The notes beneath the pieces are model-generated. The model searched no databases. It saw only the letters and a list, made by a program, of their open reading frames with translations, and was not told where the DNA came from. The position numbers were made by a program, and so were the translations under genes. Positions 46,480 to 54,887 of a stretch of DNA of 64,000 nt are shown here, piece after piece (the first letter of the stretch is position 1; the number at the start of each line of letters is the position of its first letter). Origin of the DNA: Nonomuraea sp. NBC_00507 (lineage in GTDB: Bacteria > Actinomycetota > Actinomycetes > Streptosporangiales > Streptosporangiaceae). The DNA lies in NCBI RefSeq assembly GCF_036013525.1, contig NZ_CP107853.1, positions 11,594,001-11,658,000 of the forward strand, given 5' to 3'.

Positions 46480-46495
46480 TACTCAAATTTGAGTA
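46480..46495. promoter_or_regulatory. PadR operator in the SDR/padR divergent promoter
   Basis: TACTCAAATTTGAGTA, a perfect 16-bp palindrome, 13 bases before the padR start and 27 bases before the SDR start. It is the most AT-rich stretch nearby. PadR-family repressors bind such sites in their own promoters. Confidence 0.75.
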
Positions 46496-46508
46496 CAAAC
46501 TTGAACCC

Positions 46509-47039
46509 ATGTCATCGATGCGCGTTCTGATCCTGGGCGTCCTCCTCAACGGCCCCATGAATGGCTACGGGGTCCGCAGGCGCCTGGAGGGGATGAGCGC
46601 CGACGTCTGGGCCAGCGTCGCCTACGGCTCGATCTACCACGGACTCGGCAAGATGGCCGACGAGGGCCTGCTGGAGCTCGTCGAGGCGGGCAAAGGCGGC
46701 AAGGGCGTCTACGCGATCACGCAGGCGGGCCACGAGGAGTTCCAGCGACTGCTGCTGAAGGCCTGGCACGAGGTCAGACCCATCATCGACCCGTTCCAGG
46801 TGGCGCTGACGTTCATGGACAAGCTGGAAAAGCAGGAGCTTTTGAGCGCTCTGCATGGCAGGATGGCGCAGCTCAAGATGGGCGTCGACACGATGGGCCA
46901 CATCATGGACCTCAAGCACCACCACGGCGCCCCTGGCCACATCCGCGAAAACCTGCTGCTGACACGGGCCATGCTCCAGGCCCAGCTCGACTGGATCGAG
47001 AAGGCGATTCCGCGCGTCGAGGCAGACGAACTGCCGTGA
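46509..47039 (+). CDS. PadR-family transcriptional regulator
   Basis: 176 residues. Winged-helix PadR N-domain (ILGVLLNGPMNGYGVRRRLE, YGSIYHGLGKMADEGLLELV) and a helical C-domain. The ATG has no clear ribosome site; a second ATG three codons on is possible. Upstream of and co-directional with a DrrA/DrrB-type exporter (gap 19 bases), the usual arrangement for PadR regulators of drug efflux. Confidence 0.9.
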   Translation: MSSMRVLILGVLLNGPMNGYGVRRRLEGMSADVWASVAYGSIYHGLGKMADEGLLELVEAGKGGKGVYAITQAGHEEFQRLLLKAWHEVRPIIDPFQVALTFMDKLEKQELLSALHGRMAQLKMGVDTMGHIMDLKHHHGAPGHIRENLLLTRAMLQAQLDWIEKAIPRVEADELP

Positions 47040-47058
47040 ATTTCATCCAAGGATTCTC

Positions 47059-48012
47059 ATGATCGTTGAGGCGCACGACTTAAAGAAGACGTTCACCACC
47101 AGGAGCCGCAAGGGCCCGCAGACCGTCGAGGCGGTGCGCGGCGTCGACCTGCGTATCGAGAAAGGCGAGATCTTCGGCGTGCTCGGGCCCAACGGCGCCG
47201 GCAAGACCACCACGATCAGGATGCTGGCCACGCTGATCACCCCCGACGCGGGCACGGCCGTGATCGCCGGGCACGACCTGCTCAAGGAGCCCGCCGCCGT
47301 CAGGAGCCGGCTGGGCTACGTGAGCCAGGCCGGCGGGGTCGAGGACACGACCAGCGCCAGGGCCCAGGTCATGATGGCCGCCAAGATCCACGCCGTGGCC
47401 GATCCGAAGCAGGCGACGGCCGAGGTGCTGGAGCGCTTCGATCTCACCGAGATCGCCGACCGCCCCGGCCGTACGCTGTCCGGCGGCCAGAAGCGGCGGG
47501 TCGCCATCGCGATCGGCCTGGTGCACAACCCGCCGCTGCTCTTCCTCGACGAGCCCACCACCGGCCTGGACCCACAGAACCGGGCCAACCTGTGGGACCG
47601 CATCGAGCAGCTCCGCGAGTCGGGCACCAGCGTGCTGCTCAGCACCCACTACCTGGACGAGGCCGACGCGCTGTGCGACCGGCTGGTGATCGTCGACCAC
47701 GGCCTGGTCGTGGCCGAGGGCACCCCGGCCGCGCTCAAGCGCGAGGTCTCCGGCGACGTGATCACGCTCAGGGTCGACGATCCCGCGCGGGCGGCCGAGA
47801 CGCTCGGGCCGCTCGCCCGGGAGACCCGGCTCGACGAGGACCTGCTGCGCGTCTACGTGGACGACGGCGAGCACACGCTGCCCGCGCTGCTGCGCGCGCT
47901 GGAAGAGCAGGGCGTGAAGCTGAGCTCGATCGCGCTCGACCGCTCCACGCTCGACGACGTGTTCCTGGCCAAGACCGGCCGATCCCTGCGCGACACCGGA
48001 GCCGCCGCATGA
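47059..48012 (+). CDS. DrrA-type ABC transporter ATPase
   Basis: 317 residues. Walker A GPNGAGKTTT (about 50-59), signature LSGGQKRRVAIA, Walker B LLFLDEPTTGLDP, switch histidine LLSTHYLDEADAL, and the C-terminal DrrA domain ending LDDVFLAKTGRSLRD, typical of the daunorubicin-resistance ATPase group. Works with the membrane protein encoded next. Confidence 0.92.
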   Translation: MIVEAHDLKKTFTTRSRKGPQTVEAVRGVDLRIEKGEIFGVLGPNGAGKTTTIRMLATLITPDAGTAVIAGHDLLKEPAAVRSRLGYVSQAGGVEDTTSARAQVMMAAKIHAVADPKQATAEVLERFDLTEIADRPGRTLSGGQKRRVAIAIGLVHNPPLLFLDEPTTGLDPQNRANLWDRIEQLRESGTSVLLSTHYLDEADALCDRLVIVDHGLVVAEGTPAALKREVSGDVITLRVDDPARAAETLGPLARETRLDEDLLRVYVDDGEHTLPALLRALEEQGVKLSSIALDRSTLDDVFLAKTGRSLRDTGAAA

Positions 48013-48758
48013 TCCGCCACACCGCCCTGTTCACCGGCTACGAGCTGAAGAAGTCGTTCAGCAATCCGATCTGGCCGCTGTTCGGCATCCTGCAGCCGGT
48101 GCTCTATCTGGTGATGTTCGCTCCCCTGTTGAAGACCATGACGCCCGGCGGCACGACGGTCGACGCCCTGCGCATGTTCACCCCGGCGGCGATGATGATG
48201 ATCGCCGTCTTCGGGTCGATGTTCTCCGGGTTCGGGCTGATCGCCGAGCTGCGCGGCGGCTCGATCGAACGCTACGCCGTCAGCCCCGCGTGGCGACCGG
48301 CCATCGTGCTCGGGCGGGTGGCCAAGGACATGGTCCAGCTGGTCCTCCAGGCGATCCTGGTGCTCATCGTGGCGATCGCGATGGGCGTGCGCATCGGGGC
48401 CGTCGAGCTGGTGCTCGTGCTGTTGCTCATGGCCGCGACCGGCCTGTTCGCCTCCAGCCTGTCGCAAGGGCTGGCGCTGACCATCCGGGACGAGAACGGC
48501 ATGTCGCAGACGCTCAACCTGTTCATGCTGCCGATCATGCTGCTGGCCGGGCTGTTCGTGCCCATCTCGTTCGCGCCCGAATGGATGAAGGCGATCGCGC
48601 CGGTCAATCCGCTCTACCACGCGGTGGAGGCGGGGCGGGCGCTGTTCGCCGGGCAGCTGTCCGACTCCTCGATCCCGATCGCGTTCGCGCTGTTCATCGT
48701 GCTGGCGGTGGTGACCACGATCTGGTCGATGCGGTCGCTAGGCAAGATCGCCGGGTAG
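48009..48758 (+). CDS. DrrB-type ABC exporter permease
   Basis: 249 residues, ATG overlapping the ATPase stop (ATGA). ABC-2 permease with about six membrane segments (LFGILQPVLYLVMFAPLL, FMLPIMLLAGLFVPISF). Substrate unknown. Its 3' end overlaps the convergent rpiR gene by 21 bases, so there is no room for a terminator between them. Confidence 0.9.
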   Translation: MIRHTALFTGYELKKSFSNPIWPLFGILQPVLYLVMFAPLLKTMTPGGTTVDALRMFTPAAMMMIAVFGSMFSGFGLIAELRGGSIERYAVSPAWRPAIVLGRVAKDMVQLVLQAILVLIVAIAMGVRIGAVELVLVLLLMAATGLFASSLSQGLALTIRDENGMSQTLNLFMLPIMLLAGLFVPISFAPEWMKAIAPVNPLYHAVEAGRALFAGQLSDSSIPIAFALFIVLAVVTTIWSMRSLGKIAG

Positions 48759-49571
48759 GAACGCGCCGGTCTCGTCGGTCATCCGCTCGTACTCGTCGAG
48801 CCGGGCCTGCGTACGCAGCGGCGCCGCGTCCGCCATGGCCTCCACCAGGGCCATGGCGAGAGCCAGCGGCGCCGCATGCGAGTCGAACACGAGCCGGTCG
48901 CCGACCGGCGCGTCCAGCACCACCTCGGCCGGGAAATCCGGCTTGTCGGTGATCGCCGCCACCCTCAGCCCGAGCTTTTCCGCGTAGTCCAGGGCCTGCA
49001 CCGCTTCCGTGGGATATCGCGGCAACACCACGGCCACCAGCCACTCCGCCCCGGCTCGCCGCGCCGCGTGCAACCCGTCGGTCAGCTCCGAACCGCCGTG
49101 GGTGAGCAGCCGCACGTCGGGGTGGATGCGGCGGGCGTAGTAGGCGAACGTCGTGGCCAGCCCGCAGGAGACCCGCAGTCCCAGCACGGGCAGGGGCTCG
49201 GTGGCGGCCAGGTGCTCACCCAGCTCCTTGAGCGGGAACGCCGTCAGGCGCTCCCGCACCACGGCCAGGTTGCGGATCTCAGAGTCGATGGCGCCGCGCA
49301 GCAGGCTCTCCTGCGGCTCGGGCACCCCGCCGCCCAGCACGAGCGGCCGCAGCGCCTGGCGTAGCTCCGGATATCCGGCGAAACCCAGCACCATGGCGAA
49401 TCTGGTCACCGACGGCTGGCTGACCCCGGCCCGCTCGGCGAGCTCGACACTGGACAGGAAGATCGCCTCGTCCAGGTGCTCGCCGAGGTAGTGCGCGATT
49501 CTGCGCTGCACGGGCGACAACCTCCGGCCATCCAGCAGCACACCCAGCCCACCGTGATATCCGTCGCCCAC
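48738..49571 (-). CDS. MurR/RpiR-family regulator, likely hut regulator
   Basis: 277 residues, GTG with GGAGG 5 bases upstream. N-terminal helix-turn-helix (LAERAGVSQPSVTRFAMVLG, about 45-64) and C-terminal SIS domain (LGLRVSCGLATTFAYYARRI). RpiR proteins bind palindromes and respond to a metabolite in the SIS pocket. Located 156 bases downstream of hutU on the same strand; matching palindromes precede hutU and the hutF/hutI operon, so control of histidine utilisation is inferred. Confidence 0.88.
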   Translation of the reverse strand: MGDGYHGGLGVLLDGRRLSPVQRRIAHYLGEHLDEAIFLSSVELAERAGVSQPSVTRFAMVLGFAGYPELRQALRPLVLGGGVPEPQESLLRGAIDSEIRNLAVVRERLTAFPLKELGEHLAATEPLPVLGLRVSCGLATTFAYYARRIHPDVRLLTHGGSELTDGLHAARRAGAEWLVAVVLPRYPTEAVQALDYAEKLGLRVAAITDKPDFPAEVVLDAPVGDRLVFDSHAAPLALAMALVEAMADAAPLRTQARLDEYERMTDETGAFLPGDLA

Positions 49572-49727
49572 GCCACCTCCAACGTCGTCTGCCCCGCATT
49601 CTCATCCCACACCCATGCACCGACTGTGCCTTACTTCGGCTGAGGCCCCGCCTGCGCGCCACGCCCTCCCAGCGCCGCCGCGGCGAGACGACGTGCAGTG
49701 CGGTTCGGCGCAACCGGGACGGGGGCG

Positions 49728-51377
49728 TCAGGACTCTCGCATCGGGATGCGGACACCACGCGCGTCGGCGACCTCGGCGGCCTCCTCGTAGCCGGCGTCC
49801 ACATGCCGCATGACCCCCGTCCCAGGGTCATTGGTGAGGACCCGGTTCAGCTTCTCCCCGGCCAGCGCCGTGCCGTCGGCCACCGTCACCTGGCCGGCGT
49901 GGATGGACCGCCCGATCCCGACCCCGCCCCCATGGTGAATCGACACCCACGCCGCCCCCGAGGCCGTGTTGAGCAGGGCGTTCAGGAGCGGCCAGTCCGC
50001 GATCGCGTCCGACCCGTCCGCCATGGCCTCCGTCTCCCGGTACGGCGACGCGACGGACCCGCTGTCCAGATGGTCGCGCCCGATCACGACGGGCGCCTGA
50101 AGCTCTCCCGAGGCCACCATGTCGTTGAAGCGCTCCCCGGCCACGTTGCGCTCGCCGTATCCCAGCCAGCAGATGCGCGCGGGCAACCCCTGGAAGTGCA
50201 CCTTCTCCCCGGCTTTCCTGATCCATCGCGCGAGCGGCTCGTTCTCGGGGAAGAGCTCCAGGATGGCCCGGTCGGTGGCGGCGATGTCGGCGGGGTCGCC
50301 GCTGAGCGCCGCCCACCGGAACGGCCCCTTGCCCTCGCAGAACAGCGGCCTGATGTACGCGGGCACGAACCCGGGAAAGTCGAAGGCCCGCCCGTAGCCG
50401 GCCAGCCGCGCCTCGCCCCTGATCGAGTTGCCGTAGTCGAAGACCTCGGCCCCCGAGTCCTTGAACCCGACCATGGCCTCCACGTGCCGCGCCATCGAGG
50501 CCCGAGCCCGCTCGGTGAACCCCGCGGGATCTTTCTCCCGCGACGCCGCCATGTCCTCGAAGGCGATGCCGAGCGGCAGGTACATCAGGGGATCATGGGC
50601 GGAGGTCTGGTCGGTCACGATGTCGATCTCGGCTCCGCGGGCCAGCAACGCGGGCACGAGCTCCGCGGCGTTCCCCACGACCCCGATCGACAGCGGCCGC
50701 CGCGCGTCGCGGGCCTCGTACGCCAGCCGCAGCGCCTCATCCAGCGAGGCGGCCTCCACGTCGAGGTAGCGGTGCTCGATGCGGCGGGTGACCGAGCGCG
50801 GGTCGCAGTCGACGCAGATGGCCACGCCGCCGTTCATGGTGACGGCCAGCGGCTGGGCGCCGCCCATCCCGCCCAGTCCCGCCGTCAGCGTGATGGTGCC
50901 GGCCAGCGTCCCGCCGAACCGCTTCGCGGCGACGGCCGCGAACGTCTCGTACGTGCCCTGCAGGATGCCCTGCGTGCCGATGTAGATCCACGACCCGGCG
51001 GTCATCTGCCCGTACATGGTGAGCCCGGCCGCCTCCAGCCGCCGGAACTCCTCCCAGTTGGCCCAGTCGGGCACCAGGTTGGAGTTGGCGATCAGCACGC
51101 GTGGCGCCCATTCGTGCGTGCGGAACACGCCGACCGGCCGCCCCGACTGCACGAGGAGCGTCTCGTCGCCCTCGAGCGTCGTGAGCGTCCTGACCAGCGC
51201 GTCGTAGGACGCCCAGTCACGCGCCGCCTTCCCCGAGCCGCCGTAGACGACCAGCTGCTCGGGATGCTCGGCGACCTCCGGGTCCAGATTGTTCTGGAGC
51301 ATCCGGAGCGCCGCCTCCTGCGGCCACCCCTTGGCGGTGATCGTGGTGCCTCGCGGCGCGCGCACGGTGCGGCTCAT
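49728..51377 (-). CDS. hutU: urocanate hydratase HutU
   Basis: 549 residues from ATG 51377 (AGGAGGG 7 bases upstream). NAD-binding [10 protein letters not shown] and the conserved [10 protein letters not shown] with the essential cysteine near residue 393; [17 protein letters not shown] toward the end. Converts urocanate to imidazolonepropionate, second step of histidine breakdown. hutH is not in the window. Confidence 0.95.
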   Translation of the reverse strand: MSRTVRAPRGTTITAKGWPQEAALRMLQNNLDPEVAEHPEQLVVYGGSGKAARDWASYDALVRTLTTLEGDETLLVQSGRPVGVFRTHEWAPRVLIANSNLVPDWANWEEFRRLEAAGLTMYGQMTAGSWIYIGTQGILQGTYETFAAVAAKRFGGTLAGTITLTAGLGGMGGAQPLAVTMNGGVAICVDCDPRSVTRRIEHRYLDVEAASLDEALRLAYEARDARRPLSIGVVGNAAELVPALLARGAEIDIVTDQTSAHDPLMYLPLGIAFEDMAASREKDPAGFTERARASMARHVEAMVGFKDSGAEVFDYGNSIRGEARLAGYGRAFDFPGFVPAYIRPLFCEGKGPFRWAALSGDPADIAATDRAILELFPENEPLARWIRKAGEKVHFQGLPARICWLGYGERNVAGERFNDMVASGELQAPVVIGRDHLDSGSVASPYRETEAMADGSDAIADWPLLNALLNTASGAAWVSIHHGGGVGIGRSIHAGQVTVADGTALAGEKLNRVLTNDPGTGVMRHVDAGYEEAAEVADARGVRIPMRES

Positions 51378-51388
51378 GGTGACCCTCC

Positions 51389-51404
51389 TGAATGAAGGCA
51401 TTCA
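51389..51404. promoter_or_regulatory. hut operator upstream of hutU
   Basis: TGAATGAAGGCATTCA: perfect 6-base arms of the motif also found at 45695-45710, here overlapping the leader just before the ribosome site. Confidence 0.75.
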
Positions 51405-51430
51405 TCTATGTCACCCGCAGACTACAACGA

Positions 51431-53140
51431 CTACCCGACGAGGAACTGGGTGGCGGCCAGCTCGCGGTAGAGCTCGTCCGCGCCCACCAGCTCGGCATGC
51501 GTGCCGACGGCCCGTACGCCGCCGCTCTCCATGACCACGATCCGGTCGGCGTTCGTCACCGTGGACAGCCGGTGGGCGATGACCAGCACGGTCGTCTCCG
51601 TGGCGACCTCGGCGATGACCTCGCGCAGCCGCATCTCGTTGACCGCGTCGAGCTGCGAGGTGGCCTCGTCGAGCAGCAGCAGCCTGGGCTTGCGCAGCAG
51701 CGCCCGGGCGATGGCGACCCGCTGCCGCTCGCCGCCGGACAGCAGCACGCCGCGGTGCCCGACCGCGGTCTCCAGCCCTTCGGGCAGCCTCGCCACGAGG
51801 TCGTCGAGCCGGGTGCGGGCGAGGGCGCGGCGCAACTCCTTCTCGGTGGCGTCCTGAGCGGCGAAGAGCAGGTTCTCCCGCAGGGTGCCGGCCAGCACGG
51901 GGGCGTCCTGCTCGACGTACCCGAGCGCGGCGCGCAGCTCGCCCAGCGGCCAGTCGCGGATGTCCCGCCCGCCGATCTCGATCTTCCCGTCCTGGTGGTC
52001 GTAGAACCGTTCGAGCAGGCCGAACACCGTGGACTTGCCTGCTCCCGACGGCCCCACCAGCGCGGTGAGCCCGCCGGGCGGCACCTCGAAGCTGACCCCG
52101 TCGTGCACGACCGGCCGGTCCTCGCCGTACCGGAACACGACGTTCTGGAACGTCACCCCCACCGGCTCAGCACCACTCGCGACCACCACAGGCTCGGCGG
52201 GCTCGGCCGGCAGCTCCTCGATCTCCTTGATGCGCTTCAGCGCGGCCAGCCCCTGCTGGAGCTGGACCCCGCCCTGCACGAGCTGCCCGATCGGCGGCAC
52301 CAGGTAGAACAGGTACAGCAGGAACGCGATCAGCGACGACACCTCCAGCGCGCCGGAGGCGACCCTGGCCCCGCCGACGGCCAGCACGGCGAGGAACGCG
52401 ATCTGCACCGCCATCCACGTCGCCACCCCGGCCAGCGACGTCCACCCGGCGACCTGCAGCCCCCGGTCGCGGGCCCGCACCGCCGCGTCGCCGACCACGG
52501 CGATCTCCCGCTCCTCCGCGCCGCTCGCCTTGACGGTCCGGTACGCCTGCAGCGCCCGGTCCAGCACCGCTCCCATCTCGCCCACGGCCTCCTGGGCCTG
52601 CGACTGCGCCCGCTGGATCTTCGGCATGATGAGCGCGACGAGCCCGCCGATCACCACGATCACGAGCAGCGTGATCAGCAGCAGCACGCCGTCCATCGCC
52701 ACCATCAAGGCGATGGCTCCGACCAGCATGAACGCCGCACTGACCGACTCGACGATGCCGTTGGTCAGCACCGCGCGCAGCAGCGTCGTGTCACCGGTCA
52801 CCCGCGACAGGAGATCGCCGGGCTTGAGCCGGTCCACGTCGGCGACCTTGAGCCGGAGCATCCGGTCGACGAGCCTGCGCCGGGCGCCGAGCACGATGCC
52901 CTCGCCGGTGCGCTCCATCAGATAACTGCCGGCGGCTGACACGACGGCGCCGATCAACACCGCCGCGGTTAAGCCCAGCAGCGGCCCGGCCATGGACCCG
53001 CCTTGGCCGAAGGCGTCCACGACGTACTTGGCCAGCAGCGGCATCGCGAGCCCCGCCGCCGATCCGATCAAGCCCAGCAAGCCGCCCACGAGCAGGACCT
53101 TCCGGTGCGGGCGCACGTAGGCGAGCAGTTCCTTGATCAC
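51431..53140 (-). CDS. ABC multidrug-type exporter (fused permease-ATPase)
   Basis: About 569 residues. GTG 53140 is preferred because AGGAG lies 5-6 bases upstream; GTG 53155 is an in-frame alternative. Six-helix ABC transmembrane domain to about residue 300, then ATPase domain: Walker A GPSGAGKST, signature LLSGGERQRVAIARA, Walker B LLLLDEAT, IAHRLST. Half-transporter of the LmrA/MsbA type. Divergent from the DUF4331 gene with tandem GTCAA-N6-TTGAC palindromes between. Confidence 0.9.
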   Translation of the reverse strand: MIKELLAYVRPHRKVLLVGGLLGLIGSAAGLAMPLLAKYVVDAFGQGGSMAGPLLGLTAAVLIGAVVSAAGSYLMERTGEGIVLGARRRLVDRMLRLKVADVDRLKPGDLLSRVTGDTTLLRAVLTNGIVESVSAAFMLVGAIALMVAMDGVLLLITLLVIVVIGGLVALIMPKIQRAQSQAQEAVGEMGAVLDRALQAYRTVKASGAEEREIAVVGDAAVRARDRGLQVAGWTSLAGVATWMAVQIAFLAVLAVGGARVASGALEVSSLIAFLLYLFYLVPPIGQLVQGGVQLQQGLAALKRIKEIEELPAEPAEPVVVASGAEPVGVTFQNVVFRYGEDRPVVHDGVSFEVPPGGLTALVGPSGAGKSTVFGLLERFYDHQDGKIEIGGRDIRDWPLGELRAALGYVEQDAPVLAGTLRENLLFAAQDATEKELRRALARTRLDDLVARLPEGLETAVGHRGVLLSGGERQRVAIARALLRKPRLLLLDEATSQLDAVNEMRLREVIAEVATETTVLVIAHRLSTVTNADRIVVMESGGVRAVGTHAELVGADELYRELAATQFLVG

Positions 53141-53203
53141 CACATCTCCTCTCACGACACATCTCGATGAGCTCCAACGAACGGGATGACGAAATCCACA
53201 CCG

Positions 53204-53246
53204 GTCAACCTAAATTGACGACCTAAGTATGTCAACTTTGGTTGAC
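53204..53246. promoter_or_regulatory. tandem palindromes in the exporter/DUF4331 divergent promoter
   Basis: GTCAACCTAAATTGAC (53204-53219) and GTCAACTTTGGTTGAC (53231-53246), both GTCAA-N6-TTGAC, 27 bases apart centre to centre. The outer arms also pair as GGTCAACC / GGTTGACC. MarR-like repressors use such sites; no such regulator gene is adjacent. Confidence 0.65.
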
Positions 53247-53359
53247 CCTCCTCCTTGAGGAGGAGACCGACATCCGGATGCGGCCCACGGACGAATAGGG
53301 CGTCGAGGAACCCGGCCGGAACCTCGTACCAACCGATCAGCCCTTCGAAAGGACCGAAA

Positions 53360-54736
53360 ATGGAGCTCCGGATCAACCGGCGCGCTCTTGTCGGACTTGG
53401 CCTCGCCGCAGCGGTTGCCGCGTCGTCGTTGGCCGTGCTCCGTACCGACTCCGGCATGGCTTCCTCGCACCGCGAGGCCCCCATGACCGCGGGTCTGCCG
53501 CAGATCGACAACACCGACGTGTACGCGTTCGTCAGCCCGGACAAGGCCGACACGGTGACCCTGCTGGCCAACTGGAACGGATTCCAGGAGCCCAACGGCG
53601 GCCCCAACTTCTACCCGTGGGACACCCGCGCGCGCTACAACATCAAGATCGACAACGACGGTGACGCCAAGACCGACATCACCTACCAGTGGACGTTCCG
53701 CGACGAGGACAAGCGCGGCAACAGCACGTTCCTGTACAACAACGGCCCCGTCACCTCGCTGAACGACCCCAACCTGCTCTTCCGCCAGCGCTACACGCTC
53801 AAGCGCATCACGCCGGGCGGCACCCAGACGCTGGTCTCCGACGGCATCGCCGCGCCGAGCAACGTCGGCCCGGCCTCCATGCCCGACTACGGCACCCTGC
53901 GCACCCAGTCCATCAAGGACCTGCCGAACGGCGGCAAGACGTTCGCCGGCCAGTCGGACGAGGCGTTCTTCCTGGACCTGCGCGTGTTCGACCTGCTCTA
54001 CGGCGGCAACCTGTCCGAGGTCGGCCAGGACACCACCAGGGGCTACAACGTCAACACGATCGGCCTCCAGGTGCCGCAGAAGGACCTCGCGCTCAAGGGC
54101 GACCCCAAGCGCAACCCGGTGATCGGCATCTGCTCGACGACCGACAAGTTCAACGGCAGCAGGTACGTCCAGGTCTCGCGCCTGTGCAACCCGCTGGTGA
54201 ACGAGGTCGTCGCGCCCGCCGGGCTCAAGGACGCCTACAACGCCCTGGACCCGTCGAAGGACGCCGACGTGTCAGCCCTGGTCAAGCGGGTCACCGACCC
54301 CGAGGTGGCCAGGCTGCTCGAGGCCATCTACGGCATCAAGGCGCCCGCGACCCCGCGCAACGACCTGGTCGAGATCTTCCTGACCGGCATCGCCAAGCAG
54401 AACGGCCCCATCAAGGCCGACCTGAACTCGCAGGTGCTCAACAAGGACGCCGGCAAGCTGCGTCCCTCCGAGCAGTTGCGGCTCAACATGTCGATCCCGC
54501 CCTCGAAGGACCCGAACAGGCTCGGCGTCCTGGCCGGTGACCTGCAGGGCTTCCCGAACGGCCGCCGTCTCGGCGACGACGTCGTGGACATCGAGCTGCA
54601 GGCCGTGGCCGGCGCCGCGCAGTCCGGCAAGCTCGTGCCCGGCCTGACGGACAAGGTGGACAAGAACGACAAGCCGTTCGGGCAGTCGTTCCCGTACATC
54701 CCGCTGCCCAGCAACGTCGCTGTGAACCAGCGCTAG
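53360..54736 (+). CDS. secreted DUF4331 protein
   Basis: 458 residues from ATG 53360 (AAAGGA 7 bases upstream). N-terminal signal with a twin-arginine-like NRRALVGLGL and hydrophobic core, then the DUF4331 domain beginning ASSHREAPMTAGLPQIDNTD. Repeating features include NWNGFQEPNGGPNF, DEAFFLDLRVFDLLYG and the C-terminal FPYIPLP. The function of the family is unknown. First of a three-gene unit with an anchored TPR protein and an RcnA-like exporter. Confidence 0.88.
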   Translation: MELRINRRALVGLGLAAAVAASSLAVLRTDSGMASSHREAPMTAGLPQIDNTDVYAFVSPDKADTVTLLANWNGFQEPNGGPNFYPWDTRARYNIKIDNDGDAKTDITYQWTFRDEDKRGNSTFLYNNGPVTSLNDPNLLFRQRYTLKRITPGGTQTLVSDGIAAPSNVGPASMPDYGTLRTQSIKDLPNGGKTFAGQSDEAFFLDLRVFDLLYGGNLSEVGQDTTRGYNVNTIGLQVPQKDLALKGDPKRNPVIGICSTTDKFNGSRYVQVSRLCNPLVNEVVAPAGLKDAYNALDPSKDADVSALVKRVTDPEVARLLEAIYGIKAPATPRNDLVEIFLTGIAKQNGPIKADLNSQVLNKDAGKLRPSEQLRLNMSIPPSKDPNRLGVLAGDLQGFPNGRRLGDDVVDIELQAVAGAAQSGKLVPGLTDKVDKNDKPFGQSFPYIPLPSNVAVNQR

Positions 54737-54741
54737 ACCCC

Positions 54742-54775
54742 GACCGGCCGGCTTCCCTCTCCAAACCGGCCGGTC
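54742..54775 (+). terminator. hairpin 1 of 3 after the DUF4331 gene
   Basis: Perfect 10-bp stem GACCGGCCGG / CCGGCCGGTC with a 14-base loop, starting 5 bases after the stop codon. No T-tract. Confidence 0.55.
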
Positions 54776-54781
54776 CACCCC

Positions 54782-54815
54782 GGCGGCAGACCCCCGTCTC
54801 CCATCGTCTGCCGCC
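54782..54815 (+). terminator. hairpin 2 of 3
   Basis: Perfect 10-bp stem GGCGGCAGAC / GTCTGCCGCC with a 14-base loop, same geometry as hairpin 1 but different sequence. Confidence 0.55.
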
Positions 54816-54827
54816 ACAGAGAGGGCC

Positions 54828-54857
54828 GGCCGGCCGTGTTCCCCGTCACGGCCGGCC
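54828..54857 (+). promoter_or_regulatory. hairpin 3 of 3, leader of the TPR gene
   Basis: Perfect 11-bp stem GGCCGGCCGTG / CACGGCCGGCC with an 8-base loop, 30 bases before the TPR gene start. Closes a 116-base run of three hairpins. Confidence 0.5.
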
Positions 54858-54887
54858 GTCCCGACACCCAACTCTGGAGCCTTCGAC

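Noticed and set aside
53250..53275. CTCCTCCTTGAGGAGGAG as a terminator or operator
   Set aside because: It is symmetric, but it reads as paired ribosome-site-like sequence in the DUF4331 leader; a terminator there would block the gene, and the GTCAA palindromes are better operator candidates.
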